NCBI GenBank assembly: GCA_030266395.1 | Contig: JAJDHX010000010.1 | Location: forward strand, 1 to 38,065 | Length of the DNA: 38,065 nt | Origin: Selenomonadales bacterium OttesenSCG-928-I06 | Lineage (GTDB): Bacteria; Bacillota; Negativicutes; Sporomusales; Sporomusaceae | Direction: 5' to 3' | The notes under the pieces: generated by a model | Databases searched by the model: none | The model's input: the letters and a program-made list of their open reading frames with translations, nothing else | What the model was told of the DNA's origin: nothing | Part shown: positions 1 to 6,188 of the stretch, piece after piece | How the letters are laid out: every line of letters starts with the position of its first letter | How positions within the stretch are numbered: the first letter of the stretch is position 1 | Made by a program: the position numbers and the translations under genes

Positions 1-201
1 TTAGTTGACTGTGTTGAGGTATTAAGAGCAGTTAATAAAAATATTGAGAAAAGAATTAAAAATTCGGATAAAGAGACTAAAGAAAAATTTGCTTTTATAT
101 GGGATTTTGAAAAAGACCAAGCAAAGCCAGATGAATTTTCCGAATATATTATAAAGCGCATATCAAAAATAATTGATGAAGGAGATGACCTAGATGTCTA
201 A
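1..201 (+). CDS. C-terminal part of an unrecognised protein (5' end outside window)
   Basis: Reading frame 1 is open from the first base to a TAA at 199-201 and gives 66 residues of a charged, Lys/Glu/Asp-rich, probably helical C-terminus that ends in EGDDLDV. Its stop overlaps the ATG of the next gene at 194, the kind of overlap that couples translation of two genes in one operon. I do not recognise the family. The position at the inner end of a probable integrated element (see 2600-2644) suggests an accessory gene, but that is inference. Confidence 0.6.
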   Translation, partial: LVDCVEVLRAVNKNIEKRIKNSDKETKEKFAFIWDFEKDQAKPDEFSEYIIKRISKIIDEGDDLDV

Positions 202-466
202 TATAAAATTAATTAATATTATAGATGATGTAGATTTAATCCTTGATAGGGTTATGGTAATTCTCCAAGACTTAGAAGCAAATCATTTTACACATAGCCC
301 CGAGCTTTTTAAGGAAGAGATTGACGTTCTTAGACTACGTGAACTTGATAGAAGTTATAAAGTTACTCAAGTGGTACTGTTCCAGACAATTGATAATTTA
401 GCTGAAGCTTTGGAAAAAATCAAGGAAGCGGATGAGTTTAGAAATAGTAAAAGGGAAGCGGTTTAA
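194..466 (+). CDS. Small hypothetical protein, 90 aa
   Basis: This is a 90-residue acidic, probably all-helical protein with no signal peptide, membrane segment or cysteine. It starts at ATG 194, inside the end of the previous gene, with a GGAGATGA-like ribosome binding site at 181-188, so the two are probably translationally coupled. The sequence has alternating hydrophobic positions as in a helical bundle (ILDRVMVILQDLE and NLAEALEKIKEAD). No family recognised. With the genes on either side it forms a small co-oriented group typical of plasmid, phage or integrative-element accessory genes. Confidence 0.6.
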   Translation: MSNIKLINIIDDVDLILDRVMVILQDLEANHFTHSPELFKEEIDVLRLRELDRSYKVTQVVLFQTIDNLAEALEKIKEADEFRNSKREAV

Positions 467-500
467 TCCGCCCCTAGGCTTAGAAAGGAATAATTTAATT

Positions 501-692
501 ATGAAATATGAGACAATAGAGGAATTCATTAAAGAATGTCTTACCACCTATAAGGAGCAATGCAAAGTAGAAGCAAGTGAAACTTCAAGGATTCCACAAA
601 TTTTAAGCGAGTACGTTCGCAAGGCATACTTTACAGGTTTTGAGAATGGTAAATCGGCGGTGGAAATAGAAGTCAAAGAAGTTATTCAATAA
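501..692 (+). CDS. Small hypothetical protein, 63 aa
   Basis: This 63-residue protein begins MKYETIEEFIKECLTTY. The frame stays open further upstream to 432, but I chose ATG 501 because GAAAGGA at 483-489 is a good ribosome binding site for it, and the longer form would overlap the preceding gene without any site of its own. It is mixed-charge and helical, with one short central motif (YVRKAYFTGFENG). Family not recognised. It is the last gene of the group that begins before the window, and a hairpin terminator follows at once (714-742). Confidence 0.6.
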   Translation: MKYETIEEFIKECLTTYKEQCKVEASETSRIPQILSEYVRKAYFTGFENGKSAVEIEVKEVIQ

Positions 693-713
693 ATGAAAAA
701 CTTACTATTTACA

Positions 714-742
714 ACAGGCTAGACACTATCTAGTCTGTTTTT
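714..742 (+). terminator. Intrinsic terminator after the small-gene operon
   Basis: A ten-base-pair stem with one G-T pair (ACAGGCTAGA pairing with TCTAGTCTGT) is followed by a run of T. It lies 22 bases after the stop of the 63-residue gene and closes that transcription unit. Confidence 0.8.
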
Positions 743-898
743 GTGCCTAAATGTCTTTTAAGCACTACAGGAGGACTTTTTCACAATTTAGGGATAAGCT
801 CTACTAGGCAAAAATAAAGTTTGTGACTAGATATTTTAGAACTACAAAGAATTATCTCGGTCTATGAAAAAGCAAGCAATTTAGTAACTTGTTACTAT

Positions 899-928
899 TT
901 GACATAATATGTATTTTTTTGTTATATT
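899..928 (+). promoter_or_regulatory. Sigma-A type promoter for the gene at 961
   Basis: A consensus -35 TTGACA at 899-904 and a -10 TATATT at 923-928 are separated by 18 bases. The start site would fall near 935, about 25 bases before the TTG start at 961. The stretch 743-898 between the preceding terminator and this promoter shows nothing else I can identify. Confidence 0.75.
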
Positions 929-960
929 GAAACAAGACAAATATATAAGGAGTGATAATT

Positions 961-1470
961 TTGACAGAACGTTTAAAGCAAGTTTTGATGTGCATATTAA
1001 TTATTTTTTTAGTTATTTTATCTTGTTCGGAAATATCTAAGTTTGAAATATTTCAGGCCGAAGATAAAAATATTTCGTGGCAAGGTAACAATGATATATA
1101 TAACGCTGAATCTTTGTTTAATAAAGTAATTAAACAAGAAGTTAAAAGCGGAGATGAAATCAATATAGGAGGTAAGATAATTGCTGTAGTGTCAACATCT
1201 GGTGGAAATGGAATAAGTCTACGTGCTGTTATATATACTGCCGAAAAAGACAATACGGGATTTGTGGCGATTGACTTTCCTTTTAATCAAAAAGGTAAAT
1301 TTGCTAAACTTAATATTGGGGATCTGATACAAGTAAAAGGTCGACTTAATATAGATAAAACTTATTGGGATATCGAAAAAGACGATATAGTATATGTAGA
1401 TATTGATGAGAAAGTGCCAAACAGAAAATATAATACACGCGTAATAGTATCTGCTGATAAATGGCGATAA
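961..1470 (+). CDS. Exported OB-fold-like protein
   Basis: I chose TTG 961 as start because AAGGAG at 947-952 lies eight bases upstream; a GTG at 952 is also in frame but sits on the ribosome binding site itself. The 169-residue product opens with a basic and hydrophobic segment (MCILIIFLVILSC) that is either a signal peptide or a lipoprotein signal; the residue pair before the Cys is LS, so the lipobox is imperfect. The remainder has alternating beta strands (GKIIAVVS, GFVAIDFPF, GDLIQVKGRL, DIVYVDI) that resemble the OB-fold of tRNA_anti-like putative lipoproteins. That family assignment is inference from pattern. It has its own promoter and may be cargo of the left-hand mobile element. Confidence 0.65.
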   Translation: MTERLKQVLMCILIIFLVILSCSEISKFEIFQAEDKNISWQGNNDIYNAESLFNKVIKQEVKSGDEINIGGKIIAVVSTSGGNGISLRAVIYTAEKDNTGFVAIDFPFNQKGKFAKLNIGDLIQVKGRLNIDKTYWDIEKDDIVYVDIDEKVPNRKYNTRVIVSADKWR

Positions 1471-1565
1471 CAGTATTTTTTTATTTTTTTATCCGGCACC
1501 CTTTTTAGTTTTCATTTAATTTATTAATTAGATTTAGTTTGTTTGCGAGCGTTTAGGAGGTGACA

Positions 1566-2354
1566 ATGGAAAGAATCCCTACTAACCATGTAGTATTGAT
1601 TGTATTGTTTGTAATGCTCAGTTTATTTGTATGTCAAAAACACATACATGCTGAAAGTGTTTTTCTCTATATAACATTGCTGTTTGTAAGCTGGGCAGGA
1701 ACTTTCTTAATCTTATCTTTTATAATTTTAAAAATTAAAAAAAACCGTAATATAACAATACTGCTTACTTCTATATGTCTTTTCTGTATTTATCTTTTAT
1801 CTAGCAGTAGTTTTGATAACCCACAAAGTTATGTACAATCAAAAACTCATACCACTTATCAGACCACAAAACATGATTACCATTCTCCTAACCGTACTAT
1901 TCAGTATCAACAAGATGAAGATTCTTCTCTAAAATATGAAGAGGCCAAAGTAATCAAAGTAATTAATGGGGATATTATAGAAGTTAGGCTTTATTATTCA
2001 ACTGAAATAGTATGTTTAATTGGTGTAGATATACCTGAAGCTCAATACCCTAATAAATATATACAGTATTATGAGGAAGAAGCTTATCAATTCACAAAAG
2101 AAAAACTAGAAGGAAAAACTGTATATCTTGAATATGATGTTACAAATAAAGATAAATATGGTAGGCATTTGGCTTATGTATGGTTATCTGCAGATGATAA
2201 TGATTTAAGAGACATGTTTAATTCTGTTCTACTGTTAGAAGGATATGCTCAAGTAATGACTGTTCCGCCGAATGTTAAATATTCAGAGCAGTTTTTAGAT
2301 TATCAACGAGAAGCTAAAGAAAACAATAGAGGATTGTGGAATAAAATCAATTAA
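1566..2354 (+). CDS. Membrane-anchored staphylococcal-nuclease-like protein
   Basis: ATG 1566 follows AGGAGG at 1555-1560 with a five-base gap, giving 262 residues. Residues about 6-80 form two or three membrane segments, then comes a polar linker rich in Thr, Tyr, His and Gln, then a thermonuclease-like (SNase, PF00565-type) domain from about residue 125 to the end. By motif alignment with staphylococcal nuclease the first metal-site Asp (NGD), the Asp and catalytic Glu of VDIPEA and the second active-site Arg (YGRHLAYVW) are present. The position that is normally Arg in xRLxGVDxPE is Cys here (VCLIGVDIPE). The enzyme may therefore be weakened or altered. The active domain probably lies on the outer side of the cytoplasmic membrane and would act on nucleic acid there. 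It is the last gene before the tRNA-like repeat at 2600. Confidence 0.75.
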   Translation: MERIPTNHVVLIVLFVMLSLFVCQKHIHAESVFLYITLLFVSWAGTFLILSFIILKIKKNRNITILLTSICLFCIYLLSSSSFDNPQSYVQSKTHTTYQTTKHDYHSPNRTIQYQQDEDSSLKYEEAKVIKVINGDIIEVRLYYSTEIVCLIGVDIPEAQYPNKYIQYYEEEAYQFTKEKLEGKTVYLEYDVTNKDKYGRHLAYVWLSADDNDLRDMFNSVLLLEGYAQVMTVPPNVKYSEQFLDYQREAKENNRGLWNKIN

Positions 2355-2369
2355 CGCTAGTCAAATTCT

Positions 2370-2398
2370 TGTCCCTTATTACATACAAATGTCCCTTA
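2370..2398 (+). repeat. Short direct repeat TGTCCCTTA x2
   Basis: TGTCCCTTA occurs at 2370-2378 and again at 2390-2398, exactly 20 bases apart, in the gene-free stretch between the nuclease-like gene and the tRNA-like att sequence. It may be an integrase or accessory-factor binding site; this is inference from position. Confidence 0.45.
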
Positions 2399-2464
2399 AA
2401 AATTAACAACGGATACAAAAGGCAATTTCCTCAAAATCCTTATAAAATAATCTGAGTAATATTA

Positions 2465-2521
2465 GTGACAGTTTTAGTGACAATAGCTTAAAAATTGTCA
2501 CCAATTTCAACAAAGTGTCAC
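2465..2521. repeat. Four GTGACA/TGTCAC sites next to the att repeat
   Basis: GTGACA stands at 2465-2470 and 2477-2482 (12 bases apart, inside TAGTGACA) and in the opposite orientation, TGTCAC, at 2496-2501 and 2516-2521 (20 bases apart, each followed by C). They lie 80-135 bp left of the tRNA-derived repeat. This arrangement resembles the arm-type sites of tyrosine integrases. No integrase gene is in the window. Confidence 0.5.
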
Positions 2522-2599
2522 CAGTTGCAATTTCTAAAAAGTCAATAAAAATAAGGAGTTACAACCATAATAAAATGTAAACAAAAGCCTTTTTTTACG

Positions 2600-2644
2600 T
2601 TGACATCGTAGAGGTCACAGATTCGAGTTCTGTTAACCCCACCA
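2600..2644 (+). repeat. tRNA-Val(GAC) 3' fragment, putative att site (copy 1)
   Basis: From TTGACAT the sequence reads as the anticodon loop with GAC anticodon, the 3' anticodon strand CGTAG, a five-base variable loop, a T-arm with ACAGA/TCTGT stem and loop TTCGAGT, the acceptor strand TAACCCC, A73 and CCA. The 5' half of a tRNA is absent, so this is not a working gene. Bases 2600-2638 are repeated identically at 3887-3925. Such 3' tRNA remnants are the usual downstream attachment site left by integrative elements. The intact tRNA-Val gene would be expected outside the window, to the left. Confidence 0.8.
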
Positions 2645-2654
2645 GAAAATATAA

Positions 2655-2688
2655 AGGCTTTTGGTATTTAACCAAAAGCCTGTTTTTT
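2655..2688 (+). terminator. Terminator following the tRNA-like fragment
   Basis: A perfect ten-base-pair stem (AGGCTTTTGG with CCAAAAGCCT) and then GTTTTTT form an intrinsic terminator directly after the CCA of the tRNA fragment. It looks like the original tRNA terminator or one carried with the element. A similar string, ACAAAAGCCTTTTTTTACG, lies upstream at 2580-2599, so the flanks of the fragment are themselves partly repeated. Confidence 0.7.
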
Positions 2689-2749
2689 ATGTTTGCCTCT
2701 TACAAGCGATAAAAAAAGAAAAACAACGTAGTTAATACATACTGTTTTT

Positions 2750-3655
2750 TTAAAAAAAACCAGTATCATTATAAGGATCCCAGTTGGTATATCGGGAAAG
2801 TTTATTTCTGGCAACAGAAATGTCGTCAAGCAGCCTTTCCTTATCTTTTGGTAAAGTTGCTGCCAGGGAAATATGATTAGAGACGTGATTGCTGCGAAAA
2901 ATACAGCTTTTTTGTGGCGGCAAGTCAATAGAACTTATCAAAAGATGCATCTCATTCATTATCTCAAACGGCGATAAAGGCACAAATTCACCGCTTTCAT
3001 ATTCGTTGGTTATTTCGCTACCACGATGTAACATCAGCGTCAGTGCGCTTAGCATATTAGGTTTAATAGCATTAACTGCCAAAGCAGTGTTGTTGGCGTG
3101 GTTTTCCCAATGTTCTTTACCGCCAATGCCAGCAATAATCATGGCCGATAGTTTTATTCCGGACGCTACCACTTTCTGCCCGGCTTCAATGGTTTCTGCT
3201 GCACTTACTCCTTTACAAATACGGTTCAATATTGTATCGTCGCCAGATTCCAGACCATAATATATCATTTTCAGTCCGGCATTTTTCAAACTTTCTAATT
3301 GAGCCGGAGTTTTTCGTAAAACATCTTGTGGCCCGGCATAACAGGATACCCGCTGTAAACCAGGAAAAGCATTGCGTATTTCAGCTAAAATAGCCAGCAG
3401 TTTATCTGTGTCCAGCACTAAGGCGTTGCCATCAGCTAAAAATATACGGCGAATATATGGTGCATACGGTTTGGCAGCATTAATTTGGGCCATTATTTCT
3501 TCCGTTGGTCTAATGCGAAATTTAACCGAACGATAAGCTATACAATATGTGCATTTGTTATGCGAACAACCTGTTGTCACTCTTAGAATAAAACTTGTTG
3601 CTTCGCTAGGTGGACGGAAAATCAGTCCTTCGGCATTATCAAAATATAAATTCAT
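2750..3655 (-). CDS. Radical SAM protein with CX4CX2C cluster motif
   Basis: I place the start at ATG 3655 (MNLYFDNAEGLIFRPPSEA), which matches the usual N-terminus of this group and gives 301 residues; the frame is open to a TTG at 3724 but without a ribosome binding site. The cluster motif is GCSHNKCTYC, a CX4CX2C form found in COG1032-like radical SAM proteins, rather than the common CX3CX2C. It would hold the 4Fe-4S cluster that splits S-adenosylmethionine. The barrel continues with FLADGNALVL, YYGLESGDD and IIAGIGG. The substrate is unknown. It is the only gene between two copies of a tRNA-derived repeat, and its codons are noticeably richer in G and C than the neighbouring genes, both signs of transfer. 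Confidence 0.8.
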   Translation of the reverse strand: MNLYFDNAEGLIFRPPSEATSFILRVTTGCSHNKCTYCIAYRSVKFRIRPTEEIMAQINAAKPYAPYIRRIFLADGNALVLDTDKLLAILAEIRNAFPGLQRVSCYAGPQDVLRKTPAQLESLKNAGLKMIYYGLESGDDTILNRICKGVSAAETIEAGQKVVASGIKLSAMIIAGIGGKEHWENHANNTALAVNAIKPNMLSALTLMLHRGSEITNEYESGEFVPLSPFEIMNEMHLLISSIDLPPQKSCIFRSNHVSNHISLAATLPKDKERLLDDISVARNKLSRYTNWDPYNDTGFF

Positions 3656-3886
3656 TGTTTTTTCATCTTTCTGTGTTTTTAAGTTATTTAGCATAATTTT
3701 ACTATAACTGTTGCTAATAATCAATTTATGCTGAATTTTTAATTTTATTTCAAAATTAAACCAACTCTTAATATTGAGGTTTTTTTGTGCCTTATGATCC
3801 AGAAATAGAGATTTATAAAACTAATAAATATAGAAGTGTTTTTTAACCCCAAAATACTATAAGATTAATCGCTCTTGTGAATGTTT
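3656..3886. other. Gene-free stretch upstream of the radical SAM gene
   Basis: The 230 bases between the radical SAM start and the second tRNA-like repeat are AT-rich and contain no open frame, strong promoter or hairpin that I can defend. The radical SAM promoter must lie here on the reverse strand but is not obvious. Confidence 0.5.
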
Positions 3887-3925
3887 TTGACATCGTAGAG
3901 GTCACAGATTCGAGTTCTGTTAACC
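3887..3925 (+). repeat. tRNA-Val(GAC) 3' fragment, putative att site (copy 2)
   Basis: Thirty-nine bases are identical to 2600-2638 and cover anticodon loop, variable loop, T-arm and the start of the acceptor strand. The copy then diverges: ACATCA replaces CCACCA, so the tRNA 3' end is not preserved. It therefore looks like the outer, decayed attachment site, with the radical SAM gene and its flanks between the two copies. The 5' side is unrelated to tRNA. Confidence 0.8.
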
Positions 3926-3930
3926 ACATC

Positions 3931-3966
3931 AAAAAACCTTTCAGTTTTAATACTGAAAGGTTTTTT
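3931..3966. terminator. Bidirectional terminator downstream of the aquaporin gene
   Basis: A perfect 15-bp stem (AAAAAACCTTTCAGT with its complement) has A and T runs on both sides. On the reverse strand it lies just after the aquaporin stop at 3992; on the forward strand it directly follows the second tRNA-like repeat. Confidence 0.85.
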
Positions 3967-3991
3967 ATATTATAAGATTTTTATCTATATC

Positions 3992-4666
3992 CTATTTTGC
4001 TACATTAGGCTTCAACAAAGAAAACAAAAGAGAAGCAATTAAAGCACCTACAAGTGGTCCTACAATGAAAACCCAAAGCGGGGCAAGTGCTTCGGCTCCA
4101 GCAAATATAGCAGGGCCGATACTTCTTGCAGGGTTAACAGATGTACCTGTTAATGGAATACCAACAATATGTACAAAAGTTAAAGTAAAACCAATAATAA
4201 GTCCTGCGACACTACTTTTACTTTCATCAGAAGTTACACCTAAAATTGTGAAGACAAATATAAAAGTAAGTATTATTTCAACTATCAATGCACCCCAAAC
4301 ACCACCTGCGCCAGCAACTCCATTAGAGCCAAGACCGCCAGTGTAGTCAATAAGATGAAAACCGTAGACAATACTGTGCAAAATAGTAGCAGCCACAATT
4401 GCACCTAATATCTGCGCAATAATGTAGCCAATAAAATCAGAAGAAGACATCCTTTTTTGCAGAAGCATTGCAAAAGAAACTGCTGGATTTATATGACATC
4501 CTGATATATTGCCAATAACATATGCCATAGAAACAATGGAAAGACCAAATGCAAAAGCTACAGCGAGGTGTCCGCCGTTAATATCGCAACCAAGAAAAAT
4601 AGCACTACCGCATCCCATAAAAACAAGTGTAAATGTTCCAATAAATTCTGCTATGTACTTTTTCAT
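3992..4666 (-). CDS. aqpZ: Aquaporin Z-type water channel (MIP family)
   Basis: The protein has 224 residues and six membrane segments with two half-helices carrying the NPA signatures: HINPAVSF near residue 59 and SVNPARS near residue 177. The aromatic/Arg selectivity residues of the AqpZ subgroup are visible: His in TFVHIVGIPL, Thr in LTGTSVNPAR and Arg after the second NPA. This favours water over glycerol. It sits in the cytoplasmic membrane. ATG 4666 is preceded by AAGGAG at 4675-4680. It starts 23 bases after the stop of the methyltransferase gene, so the two probably form one reverse-strand operon that ends at the 3931-3966 hairpin. Confidence 0.92.
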   Translation of the reverse strand: MKKYIAEFIGTFTLVFMGCGSAIFLGCDINGGHLAVAFAFGLSIVSMAYVIGNISGCHINPAVSFAMLLQKRMSSSDFIGYIIAQILGAIVAATILHSIVYGFHLIDYTGGLGSNGVAGAGGVWGALIVEIILTFIFVFTILGVTSDESKSSVAGLIIGFTLTFVHIVGIPLTGTSVNPARSIGPAIFAGAEALAPLWVFIVGPLVGALIASLLFSLLKPNVAK

Positions 4667-4689
4667 AAAATCACTCCTTAGTAAGTAAA

Positions 4690-5250
4690 TTAGTTATTAG
4701 TTTGTTTAAATACTAGAAAACTTTGAAAAGGCAATATTTCATAATCTGTCTTTAATACATATCCAGCTTCTGTCATTTCTTCTACTATAACTTCTTTTTT
4801 TACAAAATGTCCATCTGGTTTTATAGTTAGGTGATTTTTATTGAAATCTATGATAACTATCTTTGCATCATTATTTAACAAAGGTTTGAGGTTAGAGAAA
4901 TATTCAACTCTATTTTCCAGATGATGATAAGAATTGCGAGTAAAAACTAAATCCATTTTTTTATCAAGTTTAGGAATGCTATTTTCGGTTATTTTTATTG
5001 GTTTGATGTTTTTATATTTACTTGCTAAATTAACTTGTTTTAAATTATCAATAAACTCTTCATTTATTTCAAAACCATAATATGTTCCAGCTGGACCAAT
5101 AATTTGAGCAATCATATTAGCATAATAACCACCACCAACTCCAATTTCCAGAACATTGTCACCATTTTTGAAATCTAAAACACTTATAATTTCTTTTGGT
5201 TTGTTTTCTGGATTAGCAGCCATTTTATTAAACATTTCAATTTTAGACAT
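4690..5250 (-). CDS. Class I SAM-dependent methyltransferase
   Basis: This 186-residue soluble protein has the Rossmann-type methyltransferase fold. Motif I is VLEIGVGGGYYANMIA (near residue 33), the acidic residue ending strand beta-2 is in YYGFEINEE, and motif IV-like MDLVFTRNSYHHL follows. The substrate cannot be read from the sequence; small-molecule or lipid methylation is as likely as any. It is the first gene of a probable operon with the aquaporin 23 bases downstream. Upstream on the reverse strand TTGACA (5311-5306) and TATAAA (5290-5285) lie 15 bases apart, a suboptimal but possible promoter. Confidence 0.85.
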   Translation of the reverse strand: MSKIEMFNKMAANPENKPKEIISVLDFKNGDNVLEIGVGGGYYANMIAQIIGPAGTYYGFEINEEFIDNLKQVNLASKYKNIKPIKITENSIPKLDKKMDLVFTRNSYHHLENRVEYFSNLKPLLNNDAKIVIIDFNKNHLTIKPDGHFVKKEVIVEEMTEAGYVLKTDYEILPFQSFLVFKQTNN

Positions 5251-5356
5251 ATATCTATCCCTTGCTACATAAATTTATTTAAAGTTTATAGCAGTTTTAA
5301 TTCATTGTCAAATTATGGTTTGTGGCGACAAAAAAAAGAAAATAAGTTGTCAGAAA

Positions 5357-5395
5357 ATTTAATTAAATTTAATAAAAAATTTAATTAAATCAATA
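5357..5395. repeat. AT-rich duplicated palindrome
   Basis: AAATTTAATTAAAT occurs twice in close succession upstream of the first non-coding transcript. Each copy contains the palindrome TTTAATTAAA. It may act as a bent or easily melted upstream element, or be simple-sequence drift. Confidence 0.35.
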
Positions 5396-5474
5396 TTATA
5401 AAAACACTTGTAAACACAAGGACTGTAGAATATTAAAATATATTTCAGAAAATTTAAAATATTTTAAAAAGATA

Positions 5475-5503
5475 TTGACAATTGGCAATACATACCTTAT
5501 AAT
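5475..5503 (+). promoter_or_regulatory. Consensus sigma-A promoter (transcript RNA-1)
   Basis: A perfect TTGACA at 5475-5480 and a perfect TATAAT at 5498-5503 have the ideal 17-base spacing. No protein gene follows on this strand; the nearest downstream gene faces the other way. The promoter therefore very probably drives the structured RNA described next. Confidence 0.88.
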
Positions 5504-5509
5504 AAAACC

Positions 5510-5640
5510 ATAAAGATCTTTATATACACGGTCCGTAAAGTGTAGTAAGGAAATGAGTGCGCACTCAGTTAAGAGGCGTAATTCAACAGCAAAACCTCCG
5601 TTGAGTAGTAATTATGGAACGGAGGTTTTCGCTGTTTCTA
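5510..5640 (+). ncRNA. Putative structured non-coding RNA (RNA-1)
   Basis: The transcript expected from the 5475-5503 promoter contains in order the palindrome TAAAGATCTTTA (5511-5522), ACGGTCCGT (5528-5536), TGAGTGCGCACTCA (5554-5567), and a strong hairpin at 5587-5634. The hairpin pairs CAGC and AAAACCTCCGTT with their complements across one bulged C and a 15-base loop. No convincing T-run follows, so the 3' end is uncertain. I could not match it to a riboswitch, 6S, SRP or RNase P pattern. It may be a trans-acting small RNA or an orphan leader. Confidence 0.6.
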
Positions 5641-5770
5641 TATGTACGTTTCTCTTAATATATTATCGCCATCAAGTGAAACCTCGTTGTCAGTAATATA
5701 AAATGTTTCATCAGAATTTAAAAACACTAAAAAAACAAGTTTTTTAAATTAGGTATTTATTAAAAAAGAC

Positions 5771-5799
5771 TTGACTTCCAAAAAATGGTATATTATAAT
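5771..5799 (+). promoter_or_regulatory. Near-consensus sigma-A promoter (transcript RNA-2)
   Basis: TTGACT at 5771-5776 and TATAAT at 5794-5799 are 17 bases apart. Only about 100 bases separate it from an intrinsic terminator, with no open reading frame between. Confidence 0.88.
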
Positions 5800-5805
5800 A
5801 AAAGA

Positions 5806-5908
5806 GCATAGAAAGTCTCACTTTGCTTGTTTTGATTGTATATTTTTGCTAGGGGATATGCAATCAAGAAAAATCTCCCGTTTCGGAAGCGGGAGTTTTT
5901 CTTTTTTT
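5806..5908 (+). ncRNA. Putative small RNA of about 100 nt (RNA-2)
   Basis: A complete small-RNA unit is visible: promoter at 5771-5799, a 12-bp stem formed by 5832-5843 and 5856-5867 with one U-G pair and a 12-base loop containing CUAGGGG, then a terminator hairpin at 5875-5895 followed by T-runs. The single mismatch in the stem is a wobble pair only if the forward strand is transcribed, which supports the orientation. No start codon with a ribosome binding site lies within it. Family not recognised. Confidence 0.7.
5875..5908 (+). terminator. Terminator of RNA-2
   Basis: CTCCCG pairs with CGGGAG around a short inner stem, followed by TTTTTCTTTTTTT. It ends the short transcript that begins near 5806. 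Confidence 0.88.
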
Positions 5909-5932
5909 AGATTAAGATGATTAAATAAAAGG

Positions 5933-5957
5933 GCAGGGGTCTTTAATTAACCCCTGC
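5933..5957. terminator. GC-rich hairpin, possible terminator for the autotransporter mRNA
   Basis: GCAGGGGT pairs with ACCCCTGC across a nine-base loop. On the reverse strand it is followed by CCTTTTATTTAAT, so it could end the transcript of the autotransporter, whose stop lies 230 bases away. A weaker hairpin (GAATTTACAG with CTGTAATTC, 5964-5997) stands beside it. Confidence 0.55.
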
Positions 5958-6028
5958 ATTGAGGAATTTACAGCTGGGCACTAACCATCTGTAATTCATG
6001 AAAAAGCTGTTAGAAATAATCTTATCTA

Positions 6029-6183
6029 GATCACGAGATGAGAGAGTGCAGGAAGCCCACAAGGAGCGTTATGTGTTTAAGTTTTTGATTATGTATCACA
6101 TAATTAATTAACTTCAGGTGGGTAATTGAAGCTATTAAATAAAACTAAAGCTTCCTGCACTTTTTCATCTCGTGATCTTTTTT
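6029..6183 (+). ncRNA. Long-stem inverted-repeat element, possible third structured RNA
   Basis: Bases 6029-6056 pair with 6150-6177 over 28 positions. The only two non-Watson-Crick positions are G opposite T, so the stem is fully paired as forward-strand RNA but would have two C-A mismatches on the other strand. TTTTTT follows at 6178-6183, as in an intrinsic terminator. Inside the stem CCCAC (6056-6060) can pair with GTGGG, and TTATGTG with CACATAA. No clear promoter was found upstream. A miniature transposon with 28-bp ends is the main alternative, although no target-site duplication is evident. Confidence 0.55.
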
Positions 6184-6188
6184 AACTT

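Noticed and set aside
2600-2644. A functional tRNA-Val gene
   Set aside because: The sequence upstream of the anticodon loop has no D-arm or acceptor 5' strand, so only a 3' fragment is present.
2668-2928. An 86-residue reverse-strand frame overlapping the end of the radical SAM gene
   Set aside because: It overlaps a clearly recognised gene in another frame and has no ribosome binding site or family resemblance.
5553-5696. A 47-codon open frame inside RNA-1 starting at ATG 5553
   Set aside because: AAGGA lies directly against the ATG, too close to act, the codons cross the strong hairpin and the product has no recognisable feature. The RNA structure explains the region better.
5771-6183. 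CRISPR or tracrRNA-like locus
   Set aside because: No regular repeat-spacer array and no cas gene are present; the repeats are hairpin arms.
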